From Cytospora piceicola (lineage: Eukaryota; Ascomycota; Sordariomycetes; Diaporthales; Cytosporaceae), in contig JALQBC010000017.1 of NCBI GenBank assembly GCA_023375675.1, positions 248,001 to 312,000 of the forward strand: a stretch of DNA of 64,000 nt, given 5' to 3'. Below are positions 11,798 to 21,518 of the stretch, piece by piece (positions within the stretch are counted from its first letter, which is position 1; every line of letters begins with the position of its first letter). The translations under genes were made by a program, and so were the position numbers. The notes beneath the pieces are model-generated. The model ran no database searches, was not told where the DNA came from, and saw only the letters and a list, made by a program, of their open reading frames with translations.

Positions 11798-13636
11798 ATG
11801 TTGCCCTTTGCTTCTGTCCTTCGCAATGGCCTGCGACTGCTCGTCCCATTGTCGGTAGTCCTGACCGTCTACCTGTACTTTTATCCCGTCTTCCTCACCT
11901 GCGCCTTTCCTCTCCCTCCCCCGGAGAGCAGCAGCAACTCTAGCAATGGCATGGCAGCCGCATTCTTCCAGACGGCGAAGCTTCACCTGCCCTTCTCGAA
12001 CTCGAAGGCCTCCCCGCCGAGGACCGGCGGCGACAGCGACAGCGACAGCACGTCCAGCCTGCGCGTAGCTCCTTTCCGCCTCCTCGCCCTCGGCGACCCT
12101 CAACTCGAGGGCGACACCTCCATCCCCAACGCATACCTCGAGTCCTCCTTCCCACACCTGAGGGGCTTCTTCTCCCACCTCATCTTCCGCAGCGAGGACT
12201 ACCCGACCTTTCGCACCAGCAAGAAACAGGCCATGCACGATCTCGTCGACTTCTACTTCGACGACATACCCAACACCGTCGAGAGCATTCGCAAGCGCAT
12301 CGACCTGTGGGGGAACGACTTCTACCTCGCCCATATGTACAGGACACTGAACTGGTGGGCGGTACCTACACATGTCTCGGTCCTGGGAGACCTCGTGGGG
12401 AGCCAGTGGATCGGGGACGCCGAGTTTGAGCTGCGCGCATGGCGGTACTGGAACCGCGTGTTCAAGGGCGGCGAGCGCGTCCCCGACGAGAGCGCGCTGT
12501 GGCCGGCGGAGGAGTACGACCTGGCAGGCTACCTCGGGACGGGCGTGTACAACGAGACGTGGCAGCGGCGCATCATCAACGTCGCGGGGAACCACGACAT
12601 CGGCTACGCGGGGGACCTCAACGACGAGCGGATGGGCCGCTTCGAGCGGGCGTTCGGCAAGGCCAACTACGAGCTCCGCTTCGAGGTCCCGCCCTCGGCG
12701 CTGTCCCCCGGCGGCGCCAGCACCATCCGCAACGACACGGCCGCCGGCGCCGAGGAGCGCTACCACGGGCAGGAGGACAGGCTGGTCCCGGAGCTGCGCG
12801 TCGTCGTGCTCAACGACATGAACCTCGACACGCCCGCCCTGTCGCCCGAGCTGCAGGACCAGACGTACAACTTCATCAACGGCATCATCAACACCGCCTC
12901 GGCCGTCGAGTACAAGGGCCACTTCACCGTCGTGCTGACGCACGTGCCCCTGTACAAGCCCGAGGGCGTGTGCGTCGACGCGCCCCTGTTCAGCTTCCAT
13001 GACCACGACGGCACGCTGAAGGAGCAGAACCAGCTCAGCGCCGACGCCTCCAAGGGGTTTGTCGAGGGGATCTTTGGGCTCTCGGGCGACTCCATGGCTC
13101 CTGGCCGTGGCCAGGGGAGGAGGGGTGTCATCCTGAATGGGCATGATCACGAGGGGTGCGACACGTACCACTACATCAACCAGACTCATGGCTCGAGTCC
13201 CGCAGACAGGGAGTGGGAGGTCAAGAGGTGGAAGGAGGCGCGGCAGGACGGGGTTCTCGCGGCGCCTGACCTGCCGGGCGTGCGGGAGATCACCGTGAGG
13301 AGTATGATGGGTGGATTTGGCGGCAATGCTGGGCTGCTGAGTGCCTGGTTTGACGAGGAGCAGTGGGAGTGGAGGTTTGACTATGACGTGTGCCCGCTGG
13401 GGAACCAGTATATCTGGTGGATGACTCACGTGGTGGACTTCATCACGGTCGTGGTGGCGGTCGCCTATGGACTGGTAACGGTGGGGCTGCCTGATATTAG
13501 TACTACTCTCAGCGGATGGATACACAGAGAAGAGGCAGAGGCTCCAAATGTGGTGGAGGCTGAAAAGGTTGCAGAAGCTCCAACCGTGGAGGAGACAGAT
13601 GGTCATAGCGAGATTGAGCAGGCTGAAAAGGCGTAA
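11798..13636 (+). CDS. Ted1/Cdc1-type membrane metallophosphoesterase
   Basis: A single-exon gene of 612 residues from the first in-frame ATG (MLPFASVLRNG). One membrane segment lies at about 8-35, followed by a low-complexity Ser/Asp linker (about 50-90). The calcineurin-like phosphoesterase metal motifs follow in order: LGDPQLEG (about 98-105), VLGDLVGSQW (about 196), GNHDIGY (264-270), a THVPLY histidine, and NGHDHEGCD (about 447). A second membrane segment lies near the C-terminus (HVVDFITVVVAVAYGLVTVGL). In yeast this family (Ted1, Cdc1; PGAP5 in animals) acts in the ER and Golgi on the ethanolamine-phosphate of GPI anchors, promoting cargo export. The family assignment is firm; orthology to Ted1 rather than Cdc1 is inferred. 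The 12.4-13.0 kb part is extremely GC-rich at third positions, which creates long antisense frames. Confidence 0.85.
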   Translation: MLPFASVLRNGLRLLVPLSVVLTVYLYFYPVFLTCAFPLPPPESSSNSSNGMAAAFFQTAKLHLPFSNSKASPPRTGGDSDSDSTSSLRVAPFRLLALGDPQLEGDTSIPNAYLESSFPHLRGFFSHLIFRSEDYPTFRTSKKQAMHDLVDFYFDDIPNTVESIRKRIDLWGNDFYLAHMYRTLNWWAVPTHVSVLGDLVGSQWIGDAEFELRAWRYWNRVFKGGERVPDESALWPAEEYDLAGYLGTGVYNETWQRRIINVAGNHDIGYAGDLNDERMGRFERAFGKANYELRFEVPPSALSPGGASTIRNDTAAGAEERYHGQEDRLVPELRVVVLNDMNLDTPALSPELQDQTYNFINGIINTASAVEYKGHFTVVLTHVPLYKPEGVCVDAPLFSFHDHDGTLKEQNQLSADASKGFVEGIFGLSGDSMAPGRGQGRRGVILNGHDHEGCDTYHYINQTHGSSPADREWEVKRWKEARQDGVLAAPDLPGVREITVRSMMGGFGGNAGLLSAWFDEEQWEWRFDYDVCPLGNQYIWWMTHVVDFITVVVAVAYGLVTVGLPDISTTLSGWIHREEAEAPNVVEAEKVAEAPTVEETDGHSEIEQAEKA

Positions 13637-14561
13637 CGGAGGGAAGGCTGCTCTAATATTGTCATTGTCCATATTGATGTTTCAACGCAGATACCCAACC
13701 TAGCATTTTGTATACTACTGTATGGGCCTTTAAGCATGGTTCGCTCATAGCGTTCGAGCCAGAGCTACTAATTCTATGTATGTCCTTTGCGTGCGATCAC
13801 AAACCATATTACAACGTAAAGCTTCTGGGCCGGTTTTGCTGTCTGTGGAGCTGCATACTTAGGTATGGGTTTGTCTGGTGATGACATTTACTTCCATATG
13901 CTTTGGCACTGTAGAACAGGTATGTGTCGGACTTCTTTACCGATCTGCCCCGTGAACGGCACCTGCATACAGTCACAGCTCAAGCCTCGGACTTCTTTTC
14001 CACGGCTCCATCTGGAGATGCGACAGATCCTATGCGGAAAGGAGGCAACAGGGGTAAAACTCTACAAATCCAAACCCTGCTGGAAAGCATAGTGCTACCG
14101 CCTCGGAGGAGCTGACAGACTTTGAACACCATTTAACGCCGGTAGCTTGTTGACAGTAGCAGTATTCAGGAAATTACTGGGGCTTCCGGCCGTAAGCAGT
14201 ATACATATGCAGCCTAAGAATAGCTGTAGCTGAGGTGGAGGGCCACTACTTGGGAAACAATGAAGTGTATCAAGTGACGTTTCATTACCAAGTGCTCTAG
14301 TATCTGATCAAGAGGCTCTCATCATGTCCAAAGGTAGTAATCTTCCGAACTGAAGCAGGTGGGATGAAGCACGTCTTACTACCTCACGAATGCTTCCATA
14401 GGATCTCGTGGCATCAACAGCTGACATGATCCATGGCTCCAAGACAGTTTAGACCAGGTGGGTTTCCATCCCACTCCCTTATTGATGAGTCCCGAGGTCG
14501 CCAACTTTTTTCACACCTGAAGCAGTGCACATGTGGTGTTCAACATTCTTGAACAAGTTCG
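13637..14561. other. Intergenic region without a supported gene
   Basis: No coding stretch with recognisable protein character, no RNA gene and no repeat was identified on either strand. A B-box-like GTTCGAGCC near 13753 lacks a cloverleaf around it. Confidence 0.4.
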
Positions 14562-15077
14562 TCATATAATTAGGGGACGACCGCTCCGATACCAGACGGT
14601 CCAGCAGTGAAGAAGAGAGGGATTGCCATCCAACTGTTTGCCGAGAATCATATGGTCAGTTCCCTCGAGTACTTCAAACTGGTTTCTCAAAAGTAGCATC
14701 AGAAGTCCATAGTTCGGTCCTGGCACCGCCATGTCGTTGACGGGTTCCACGGAGTCCTCACTCCTCCAAGGCGGGTTCACAAACAACACGAGCTTCTCGA
14801 GACGTCTCACGGGTGCCGAGTCCCTGATCGACCCTGCAATCTTGCCCGCGTCAACCGGATCGACAACAAGTACTATTTTGATGTGGCCTGGAAGACGGGC
14901 TTCTTTCAGTCCACAAGCGTCATCACGTGGTGAACCTTGGAAGTGTGTATGCCGACGGGTAGATCGGCCGAATATTGCTGGCCAGGACATGATGCATACA
15001 GAATAGCTTCGTTTGTTTGCAATCTTGGGCTTGCGACTGGTTCTTGGAGTCGATATCAGGATGGTTCCAGATGTCAT
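14562..15077 (-). CDS. Unrecognised protein or gene remnant
   Basis: A 171-residue open frame begins with ATG at 15077. Its composition looks protein-like: a hydrophobic strand IKIVLVVDPVDAGKIAGSIRD is followed by KLVLFVNPPWRSED and an acidic and hydrophobic C-terminal half with FEVLEGTDHMILGKQLDG. I do not recognise the family. No signal peptide or membrane span is seen. The region around it is otherwise gene-free, so it may be a small gene or the surviving part of a larger decayed one. An antisense frame on the opposite strand is less protein-like. Confidence 0.35.
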   Translation of the reverse strand: MTSGTILISTPRTSRKPKIANKRSYSVCIMSWPAIFGRSTRRHTHFQGSPRDDACGLKEARLPGHIKIVLVVDPVDAGKIAGSIRDSAPVRRLEKLVLFVNPPWRSEDSVEPVNDMAVPGPNYGLLMLLLRNQFEVLEGTDHMILGKQLDGNPSLLHCWTVWYRSGRPLII

Positions 15078-15236
15078 GTTGACTTTGTATGTTCAGTCTC
15101 TGACATAATTACCTACCATACCGCGCAGGCGACCCTTTCTGAAATAGTAGTGGGCACGGTGTAGGGGCGCTAAAACCATTTCCGGCCCAACGTCAGCTTG
15201 CCATGGTCTTTTGGTCAAAACATTTCAAAGCTTTGA

Positions 15237-15305
15237 ATCATTTCGAGGCTTCATATCATTTCGAGGCATTTAGATCATTTCGAGGCTTTTAGATTATTTC
15301 GAAGG
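15237..15305. repeat. Four diverged 18-19 base tandem repeats
   Basis: The unit core ATCATTTCGAGGC begins at 15237, 15255 and 15274, with a fourth changed copy (ATTATTTCGAAGG) at 15293. The spacing is 18, 19 and 19 bases. It is a minisatellite-type repeat of unknown role. Confidence 0.75.
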
Positions 15306-15798
15306 ACCGTACCTTCCTTTAGGTATCTAGGTAGGTGGGCAGCAGAGGTTGTAAACACCATTCAAGGAAAGAACACCACCAAGGAAAGAACACTATCGGT
15401 AAGAATCACACGAGACCTTAAGGGTCAACAAGAGATCAATCAATCTCTACGGCTCCTAATCTCCACGGCTCCCTACCCTTCCACGGTCGCCTTACGTAAG
15501 AAGAGAAATGTAACAAGAGGAAAAAGACCTCCTTTCAATTCTATAACGGCCAGAAAAAAGCCCGAAGTGATTCCGGCCTTTTACTACTATCAATGTTACT
15601 TCTATACAGTAACCTAGCTTTCGTACGGTACCGTCTAAAAGTTTTGAACTGATTTGGCTCAGAAATGGTTTCCTACCCTTAGTATAGTATACCTCTGAAC
15701 GTCAGCTAAAAATGGTCCCGAACAGTTTCTAAAAGACCCGTCCGCGCGGTATGGTAGTTAAGTAGCTTAGGGGTATCAGCCTCATTGGCTGAACGCTC

Positions 15799-15815
15799 GG
15801 GTTAGGGTTAGGGTT
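15799..15815 (+). repeat. Interstitial telomere-like TTAGGG repeat
   Basis: Three GGGTT blocks in the TTAGGG register lie about 280 bases upstream of the start of the next gene. In fungi and plants, AACCCTAA-type telobox motifs are known in promoters, so a regulatory role is as likely as a relic of telomere DNA. Confidence 0.7.
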
Positions 15816-16091
15816 GCCGTGTTGTTATTGTTCGTCAGAGCCATTATTTAAGAAGAAGAAAGAGCCAACCCAAAAGATACATGCCGATACCTATTCAAGA
15901 GAGAAGCGGGGGGACCATTCATCCACTTTGTTGTTTTCGAGGCTTCGCTTTTGGTGCAACTTTGTTCTCTCCTCTCTTCGGCCTATGCACAGGTCACCGA
16001 TCGATGACAGCCTCGCCAGCGGGTGGTGAAAGAACGTTCAGTGTTCCTCTCGTTGACAGCATAATTCAGCCACAGCCAAGGTATCGTGAAC

Positions 16092-18227
16092 ATGGCCCAG
16101 CCAAGCAGCATCGACATGGTCAAGGACCTACATCGGGACCTCGCCCGCAAGTACAGACTCCACGGCTCCAGGTTGGAAGAGATATGGTCTTCCTTTGGTA
16201 AGGCCCAACGGGCGACGGCCCTGAAGGCTGGTGCAGCTGGTGGCGAGGTGCTGAAGCATCGCATGGATCCCACCATGGGCAGTGTCTCCAAGTTCATACC
16301 AGAATGGAATCTCAGAGATATAACCGAGCCGGGCTCCGATTTCCTGACGGTCCTCCTCCGTCATCGCGCTACGCAGCCCCTCGTCCGACAGTATGCCACT
16401 GGCATGAGACCCGGTGAGCCAGGGGATCACGAATTCATCGTTGAGATGATGCGGACAAGGAATTTGGGACATATAAACTCCTTCAAAGACTGTTGGTCAT
16501 TCTTCATGACTGAAGAAAATTATGGAATGTCGTACAGGGTCACGGCGGACCGTGAACGCTTTCTGTCGGACATGGCACGACCTATACAGGCGCGCATCTG
16601 TGTCCCACAGGAGGTTGGCGAACTGGTCATCTCCAGGCAGTTATATCTGTTGCAGCTTCTTACCATCATGATCGATGATATACTTGAGCTGGGATCGACT
16701 ACAAGAACGCGCAAGGAGCAGCCACAGAAGAAGAACACAGAGGCTACTACAACTGCGCTCGAGAAGTTGTCTATCAAGGCTAAGCCATCGAAGCTCTCGC
16801 TGCCGGACCTCCTAGAGATTGCTTCCGACCAAAAAGCATCGATGGACGAGAATTTGGGCCTGCTTTGCACAGAGCCCGTGGTTCTTGCCCATGCCGTCAA
16901 CATATGGTTTTTCAGTCGCCCAGAACTCATCGCTGATGAGAAGGGCAGGCTGCTGCCAGTATACACCGACAAGTACATCAGCAGTGCCTTCTTCGAAGCC
17001 ATACACAACACGGTCAAGGCCGCCGCCATTTGGAATTACATCTCTCGTCTACTCCTGCTGCTCGAGGGCACGTCGGACAAGGTCTATCGCGCTGTCATCC
17101 TTCAGGAGATCTCCAACACCTGTCATCTGGAGTACGGTCGCACCCAGTCACTCTTCAAGCGCCAGGTTCAATTAGCCACCGGCTCGAAATACTTCAAGAG
17201 AATGTCAAGTATGCAGGAGAATGGCACGCCACGGGTCTTGATGAAAGTGAAGCCTGATATTTTGACCAGGGAGGATCCCCAGCTCCACTGTATGCTGCGT
17301 CTCTGTCAGAGTGAGACAACTGCCACGAAGGCTGTTGACTGGATGGACAAATTGGGGACTCTGCACAAGTCTTACCCCAAGCACGAAAACTTCGAGGAGC
17401 GTGAATTCATTGCTTTTTGTGATATGGCCGTGGTGGTTGCGTTTATCCAAGACTTGTCGTCGGGGGTCTCATTGCCGCCACTGTCCCGGAACAAGGGCCA
17501 GCTTTTCGTTTCTCGAACCAGGGTACTTGAGACGGAATTGAATGGTCTCAGATCCGAAATTGATCTTACGGAATTCGTTGCCCCCATCGACAATCTACTG
17601 GAGCCGGGAATGGCCGAAAATGCTCTGAACGCCCTGGATGAAATCATCATCGACAAAGCGGGTTCCAAGTTAGGATTCCTCTACCAGGACCTGATTGAGG
17701 ATTGCTTCTCCGACCTGGAGAGACAATACGAGCAAATCAAGCAAAAGGCAGAGCATTGCAAGAATGGTTACGTGCCGTTACCGCAGGAGCCAGTGCAAAC
17801 CCCCGGGAGACTCGTTGAGCAACGGAGAGAAAAGGAAAAGACACGCCCTGCGCACTCCTCTGTTTACGAGATCACGTCCGCGTCGCCTACCACCACTGCA
17901 AAGGGAGACATTGACCCCCAGCCCGAGAAAATCAAGGTCAAGGCCTCGACTGCGGAGGTCTTTTCCACACTGTTTTCGAAATCGGAGTCAAGAGGCTCTG
18001 TCAGCTGGGCAGCCTTCGAGGCAGCTATGGCAGACTTGGGATTCTCTGTGCTGCCCAAATTCGGCTCCGTCTATACCTTCTGTCCCCCGGCGAGCTTGCA
18101 GGCAAAGAAGTCGCTTACTCTGCACCGGCCCCACAAGTCCAATATTGAGGGCTGGTTGATCCCTACCTTTGCGCGTCGACTCAACAGAGTGTACGGTTGG
18201 GATGAGGATACCCTCGTGGTGGCTTGA
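16092..18227 (+). CDS. Conserved fungal protein of unknown function (annotated 'Ipa protein' in some fungi)
   Basis: A single open exon of 711 residues, starting at the first ATG (MAQPSSIDMVKDLHRDL). No membrane span or signal peptide is visible. The N-terminal region (about 1-130: LARKYRLHGSRLEEIW, FIPEWNLRDI, FIVEMMRTR) is helical and strongly protein-like. A low-complexity charged stretch lies near 565-620. The last 80 residues form a separate compact unit (SVSWAAFEAAMADLGFSVLPK, FGSVYTF, LTLHRPHKS, GWLIPTFARRLNRVYGW). I know similar proteins in many ascomycetes under the uninformative name Ipa, and no role is established to my knowledge. Length and motifs look intact. It converges with the dehydrogenase gene downstream. 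Confidence 0.8.
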   Translation: MAQPSSIDMVKDLHRDLARKYRLHGSRLEEIWSSFGKAQRATALKAGAAGGEVLKHRMDPTMGSVSKFIPEWNLRDITEPGSDFLTVLLRHRATQPLVRQYATGMRPGEPGDHEFIVEMMRTRNLGHINSFKDCWSFFMTEENYGMSYRVTADRERFLSDMARPIQARICVPQEVGELVISRQLYLLQLLTIMIDDILELGSTTRTRKEQPQKKNTEATTTALEKLSIKAKPSKLSLPDLLEIASDQKASMDENLGLLCTEPVVLAHAVNIWFFSRPELIADEKGRLLPVYTDKYISSAFFEAIHNTVKAAAIWNYISRLLLLLEGTSDKVYRAVILQEISNTCHLEYGRTQSLFKRQVQLATGSKYFKRMSSMQENGTPRVLMKVKPDILTREDPQLHCMLRLCQSETTATKAVDWMDKLGTLHKSYPKHENFEEREFIAFCDMAVVVAFIQDLSSGVSLPPLSRNKGQLFVSRTRVLETELNGLRSEIDLTEFVAPIDNLLEPGMAENALNALDEIIIDKAGSKLGFLYQDLIEDCFSDLERQYEQIKQKAEHCKNGYVPLPQEPVQTPGRLVEQRREKEKTRPAHSSVYEITSASPTTTAKGDIDPQPEKIKVKASTAEVFSTLFSKSESRGSVSWAAFEAAMADLGFSVLPKFGSVYTFCPPASLQAKKSLTLHRPHKSNIEGWLIPTFARRLNRVYGWDEDTLVVA

Positions 18228-18852
18228 TTGGAATGGGGTGGTGCAGAAACAGATACTACTTACGTGTGCGATACGCTCTCAGGACCTCACAGCTTTGATG
18301 TTATTGCACATCTGAAACCTGATGCTGGGCGTCTACATATGTGGAGTGCCGAGACCTTTCAAGAAGGGACTGCCCAACTTTGGAGCAGGGGAAGGTGGGC
18401 GAATACAAAGCCACACACACTGGCTGCATATGTAGGAGTCGGGCGACAAGCTTGAGACCAACGGCTCCTTTACCTTGCTTGTCTTTGCAGTCTCAGGCAC
18501 GATTTTTTAATGTGAAAGAATGGAACATTTCGTGGTCGATACCAGTTGATGGAAGTGGCATCTGGGTCATGAGTCGGTTGGGTCATGAGTCGGCATGTAT
18601 TTGTTGAAGCACGATATATGGCTTACATAGTAAGTAATCCTGATGTCAACTTATTGAAAACTGGTACAAACATTGGCCAACAACTCTCGAAGTTTTACGA
18701 GCGTGATGGCCTGCCATACCATGATCAATCCCAAATCTTTATATATTCGTGAAAATACACCCAAGTGCGCTATGTCTATGTCATTGCAGGGTCCCCTTTC
18801 AAGGTTTAAAACCATGACCTTGGGATCCGATCTGGGTGCTATCCCGTTGAAT
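18228..18852. other. Convergent intergenic region
   Basis: The 3' flanks of two convergent genes lie here. A short direct repeat of a GGGTCATGAGTCGG-like stretch occurs near 18565-18592. No gene was supported. Confidence 0.5.
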
Positions 18853-19905
18853 CTATTCGTCCTTTGGCTTATCCACGGCATTGAAAGAGTCCCGCTTCGT
18901 CTTGTTCAGATTAGTCACGCTCTTGGTCACATACCGCTCAGGAATCAAGCCCAAGACCATCAGTTGGAGGTGGTGCAACCAGTAAGGGCTCATGTCCCTC
19001 CACCCGCGCCTCACAGCACCGTCCACCCTCTCCACGACGTACCTCCCAAAGGTCTCAGAGTCCGGCGAGCCCTTGCTGTTTCCCATGCAGTTCCCCTGGC
19101 TCTTCACATCCCCAGGGACCACACACAGGCAGTCAATGTGCCTCGTCTCCGGGTCCGCCTCCAGCTCCCTGGAGAGGGCACGGCTGAAGGCCAGGTTGAA
19201 GGCCTTGGTGGCGCTGTACATGACCAGCCACGGGAGGCCCACGTAGCCCCCCGAGCTGACGTTGAGGACGAGCGAGTGCCGGTGCGTCCCGAAGCTCATG
19301 CCGCGCTCGTCGACGCCCGCCCCCCTCTCGACCAGCACGGGCAGCATGAGGGTCGTGAGGCGGGCCATGAAGCGCGCGTTGAGGTCGATGACGCCGTCGA
19401 TGTCGCCGGGCGAATACGTCCGCAGGTCCCGGAAGGCCGGCGGGGCGACGGGGTTGGCCCCGACGTTGTTGACGAGGATGGACACGCGGAGCCCCTCGTC
19501 GACGACGGCCGCCCGGAGCTTGTCCTCCATCTCCTGGGGCGTGGCGGCCTGCGCGTCCATGACGACGGTCCTGACGAGGTCGCCGGCGCCCGCGCGGTGG
19601 GCCTCGGGGACGAGCGGGCCGAGCTGGGCGGCCGCCTCGGCGAGCTCGTCTGCCTTGTGGCCCAGCAGGATGACGCCGAAGCCGTTCTTGACCAGAGACT
19701 GGGCGATGCCGTAGCCGATGCCGGCACTGGCGCCGGTGATGAGTGCGTACGTCGGTTTCGGACCGCGGCGTCTATAGGACTCGAGGGGATGTGCCGGAGT
19801 GGTGAAGTGGAAGGATACGAAATCGAAAAGGCGCTCGACTACGGTGAGACAGACCAGCGTGCCGATCAAGGCGAGGACGTGGAGGAGGGTCTGCGGGATC
19901 TCCAT
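18853..19905 (-). CDS. Membrane-anchored short-chain dehydrogenase/reductase (3-ketoacyl-CoA reductase / 17beta-HSD12-like)
   Basis: A single exon of 350 residues. An N-terminal hydrophobic anchor (about 5-32) precedes the Rossmann motif TGASAGIG (57-64), NNVG (146-149), the catalytic serine in NVSSGG (about 217) and YSATK (Y230, K234). This is the architecture of ER-bound reductases of very-long-chain fatty acid elongation (Ifa38-like) and of hydroxysteroid dehydrogenases. The C-terminal tail is rich in lysine. Catalytic residues are all present. The exact substrate cannot be told from sequence, and it may be a paralogue rather than the essential elongase reductase. Its GC-rich central part produces a 422-residue antisense frame that is not a gene. 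Confidence 0.85.
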   Translation of the reverse strand: MEIPQTLLHVLALIGTLVCLTVVERLFDFVSFHFTTPAHPLESYRRRGPKPTYALITGASAGIGYGIAQSLVKNGFGVILLGHKADELAEAAAQLGPLVPEAHRAGAGDLVRTVVMDAQAATPQEMEDKLRAAVVDEGLRVSILVNNVGANPVAPPAFRDLRTYSPGDIDGVIDLNARFMARLTTLMLPVLVERGAGVDERGMSFGTHRHSLVLNVSSGGYVGLPWLVMYSATKAFNLAFSRALSRELEADPETRHIDCLCVVPGDVKSQGNCMGNSKGSPDSETFGRYVVERVDGAVRRGWRDMSPYWLHHLQLMVLGLIPERYVTKSVTNLNKTKRDSFNAVDKPKDE

Positions 19906-21518
19906 CTTGGTGGTTTGAAGGGTGGTGGAGTACGGGCTTGAGATAGCAGCCTCCGGGGGACAATCGACCAGATCACTTTGACTTGGCTTGGCGACTGTGA
20001 TTCATATAGGGACGCTGACGAGGGCTTTAGTATCGAAGAAGGGTGGAATACGGTGAGATTGTGGCGTTTGGTTGGTGGTGGCACAGGGTGTTTTAGCCGC
20101 CTTTCCATTCGTAGCTGAAGTTCATGTCCCTCCCAACGCGATGTCACCCCGCCCACAACCCCCGGAGCCCCCCTGGTAATTCTGGACTACGATATCGTGA
20201 ACAGTTCGCAACCGGCTAACAGGGGTATGATCCTCTGACCCACGTACAGCCGGCGATATCTATAAGTACTTGCCGATAAAGCATCCTGCCACATGGGTGC
20301 AATACTAATCGGACCAGATTCGATAAGTCCAGACATACATATCTAATTACCGATTGCATCAGATCCTGAGACTGACCATTGGGCTGACTCCAGCGATACT
20401 ACAGCACCGAAAGAATGTTGTTTAATTCGTGTTCCTTTTCTTCTTTTGGTTCTTGTAATCCCGGATCTAAGCTTTTTTCCTATGTGGTCTTCGAGAAACT
20501 GGTGCCTAATCCTCCATATATCGATCCTTCGGGGGCTTATCATCCGATCATGGGCACTCCGTACTGTCTGGGCTAGTAGTCAATCACCACACAATTTCTA
20601 TGGTCCAAGACTTGGCCTTGTATCCCAATACCCGGAGGAGTCTGCACTTGTAGAAGAGCTTCATGGACTCAGATCAATGCTTGTAAGTCTCGAGGATTTG
20701 GCAAGCTAGAGAGAAGGCAGTACGACGACGCAGGATCTGTGCTACGAAATATAGGTGCGCCTTCACCCATGCTGTCCGTCCCGACGCCAGTGACATACCA
20801 AAATCGAAGGAGTTAGTTATGTCTAAAAGACGAGAAGAGTCCGAGACAGGCAAGAAGAGTTACAGGAACGATACCAAATTACGATAAGCTAACGGTGGGA
20901 CTACTGGAGACGGAAGTCAAGCCTGGTCGCACTAATAGCCCTGTCTTTAACAATTCATGAGATCCCGAGGACAACATTGTGGTATGAAGTACAGTCTTCT
21001 GAACATAATACCTGGCTTCATGGTGTTTGCATGCAACTTTCTTGGACTGTGAGAGCGCTCTGGGACTCCAATGTTATACCCAAACTTAGGTAGATAGCAA
21101 AGGCGCCACGGGTGACGACTCAAGCCATCCAAAGTAAAGTTCCTACCTCAGGCCGTCTGGCGACTTTCTTGTGACTTCCAAAGATAAGAGATTCTCATGA
21201 ATACGGGATCTGCTCACCCTGAAAATCGTGTCTCTTGTGACACGGCGTCTGGACGTTTTATGACGGTGAGAAGCAGGTAATCCAACGTTGAGAAGTGTTT
21301 AGACGTATTGGTATAATTTTGAACTCAATTATTCATATATAACCTGTGGTATCTAGAAAGCGGACCCATAAAACCCCAAATAACAACGCTGCTGCATCCT
21401 GATGTAGTTATTGTACGCATCCCACATACACAAAGTCACCACCCTCTCACACCGATGACACCCTATCGAGGTAGCAGTTCTCCCATTGAACTACCACCCC
21501 CCTCCCTCTCGTCTTTGT
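19906..21518. other. Gene-poor intergenic region
   Basis: About 1.6 kb without a supportable coding frame, RNA gene or repeat on either strand. Confidence 0.4.

Larger units (their letters stand above)
15078..16091. other. Intergenic region with short tandem repeats and a telomere-like motif
   Basis: It holds the 19-base tandem repeat at 15237-15305 and the telomere-like repeat at 15799-15815, listed separately. A CCTAGG-type motif lies near 15320-15335. No gene was supported. Confidence 0.5.

Noticed and set aside
11693..13672. 659-codon open frame antisense to the metallophosphoesterase
   Set aside because: It mirrors the GC-rich coding strand, has repetitive Val/Arg/Gly/Asp composition and no domain; the sense strand holds all catalytic motifs.
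18673..19941. 422-codon plus-strand frame over the short-chain dehydrogenase
   Set aside because: A shadow of high third-position GC; composition is dominated by Val, Arg, Asp and Gly, without structure.
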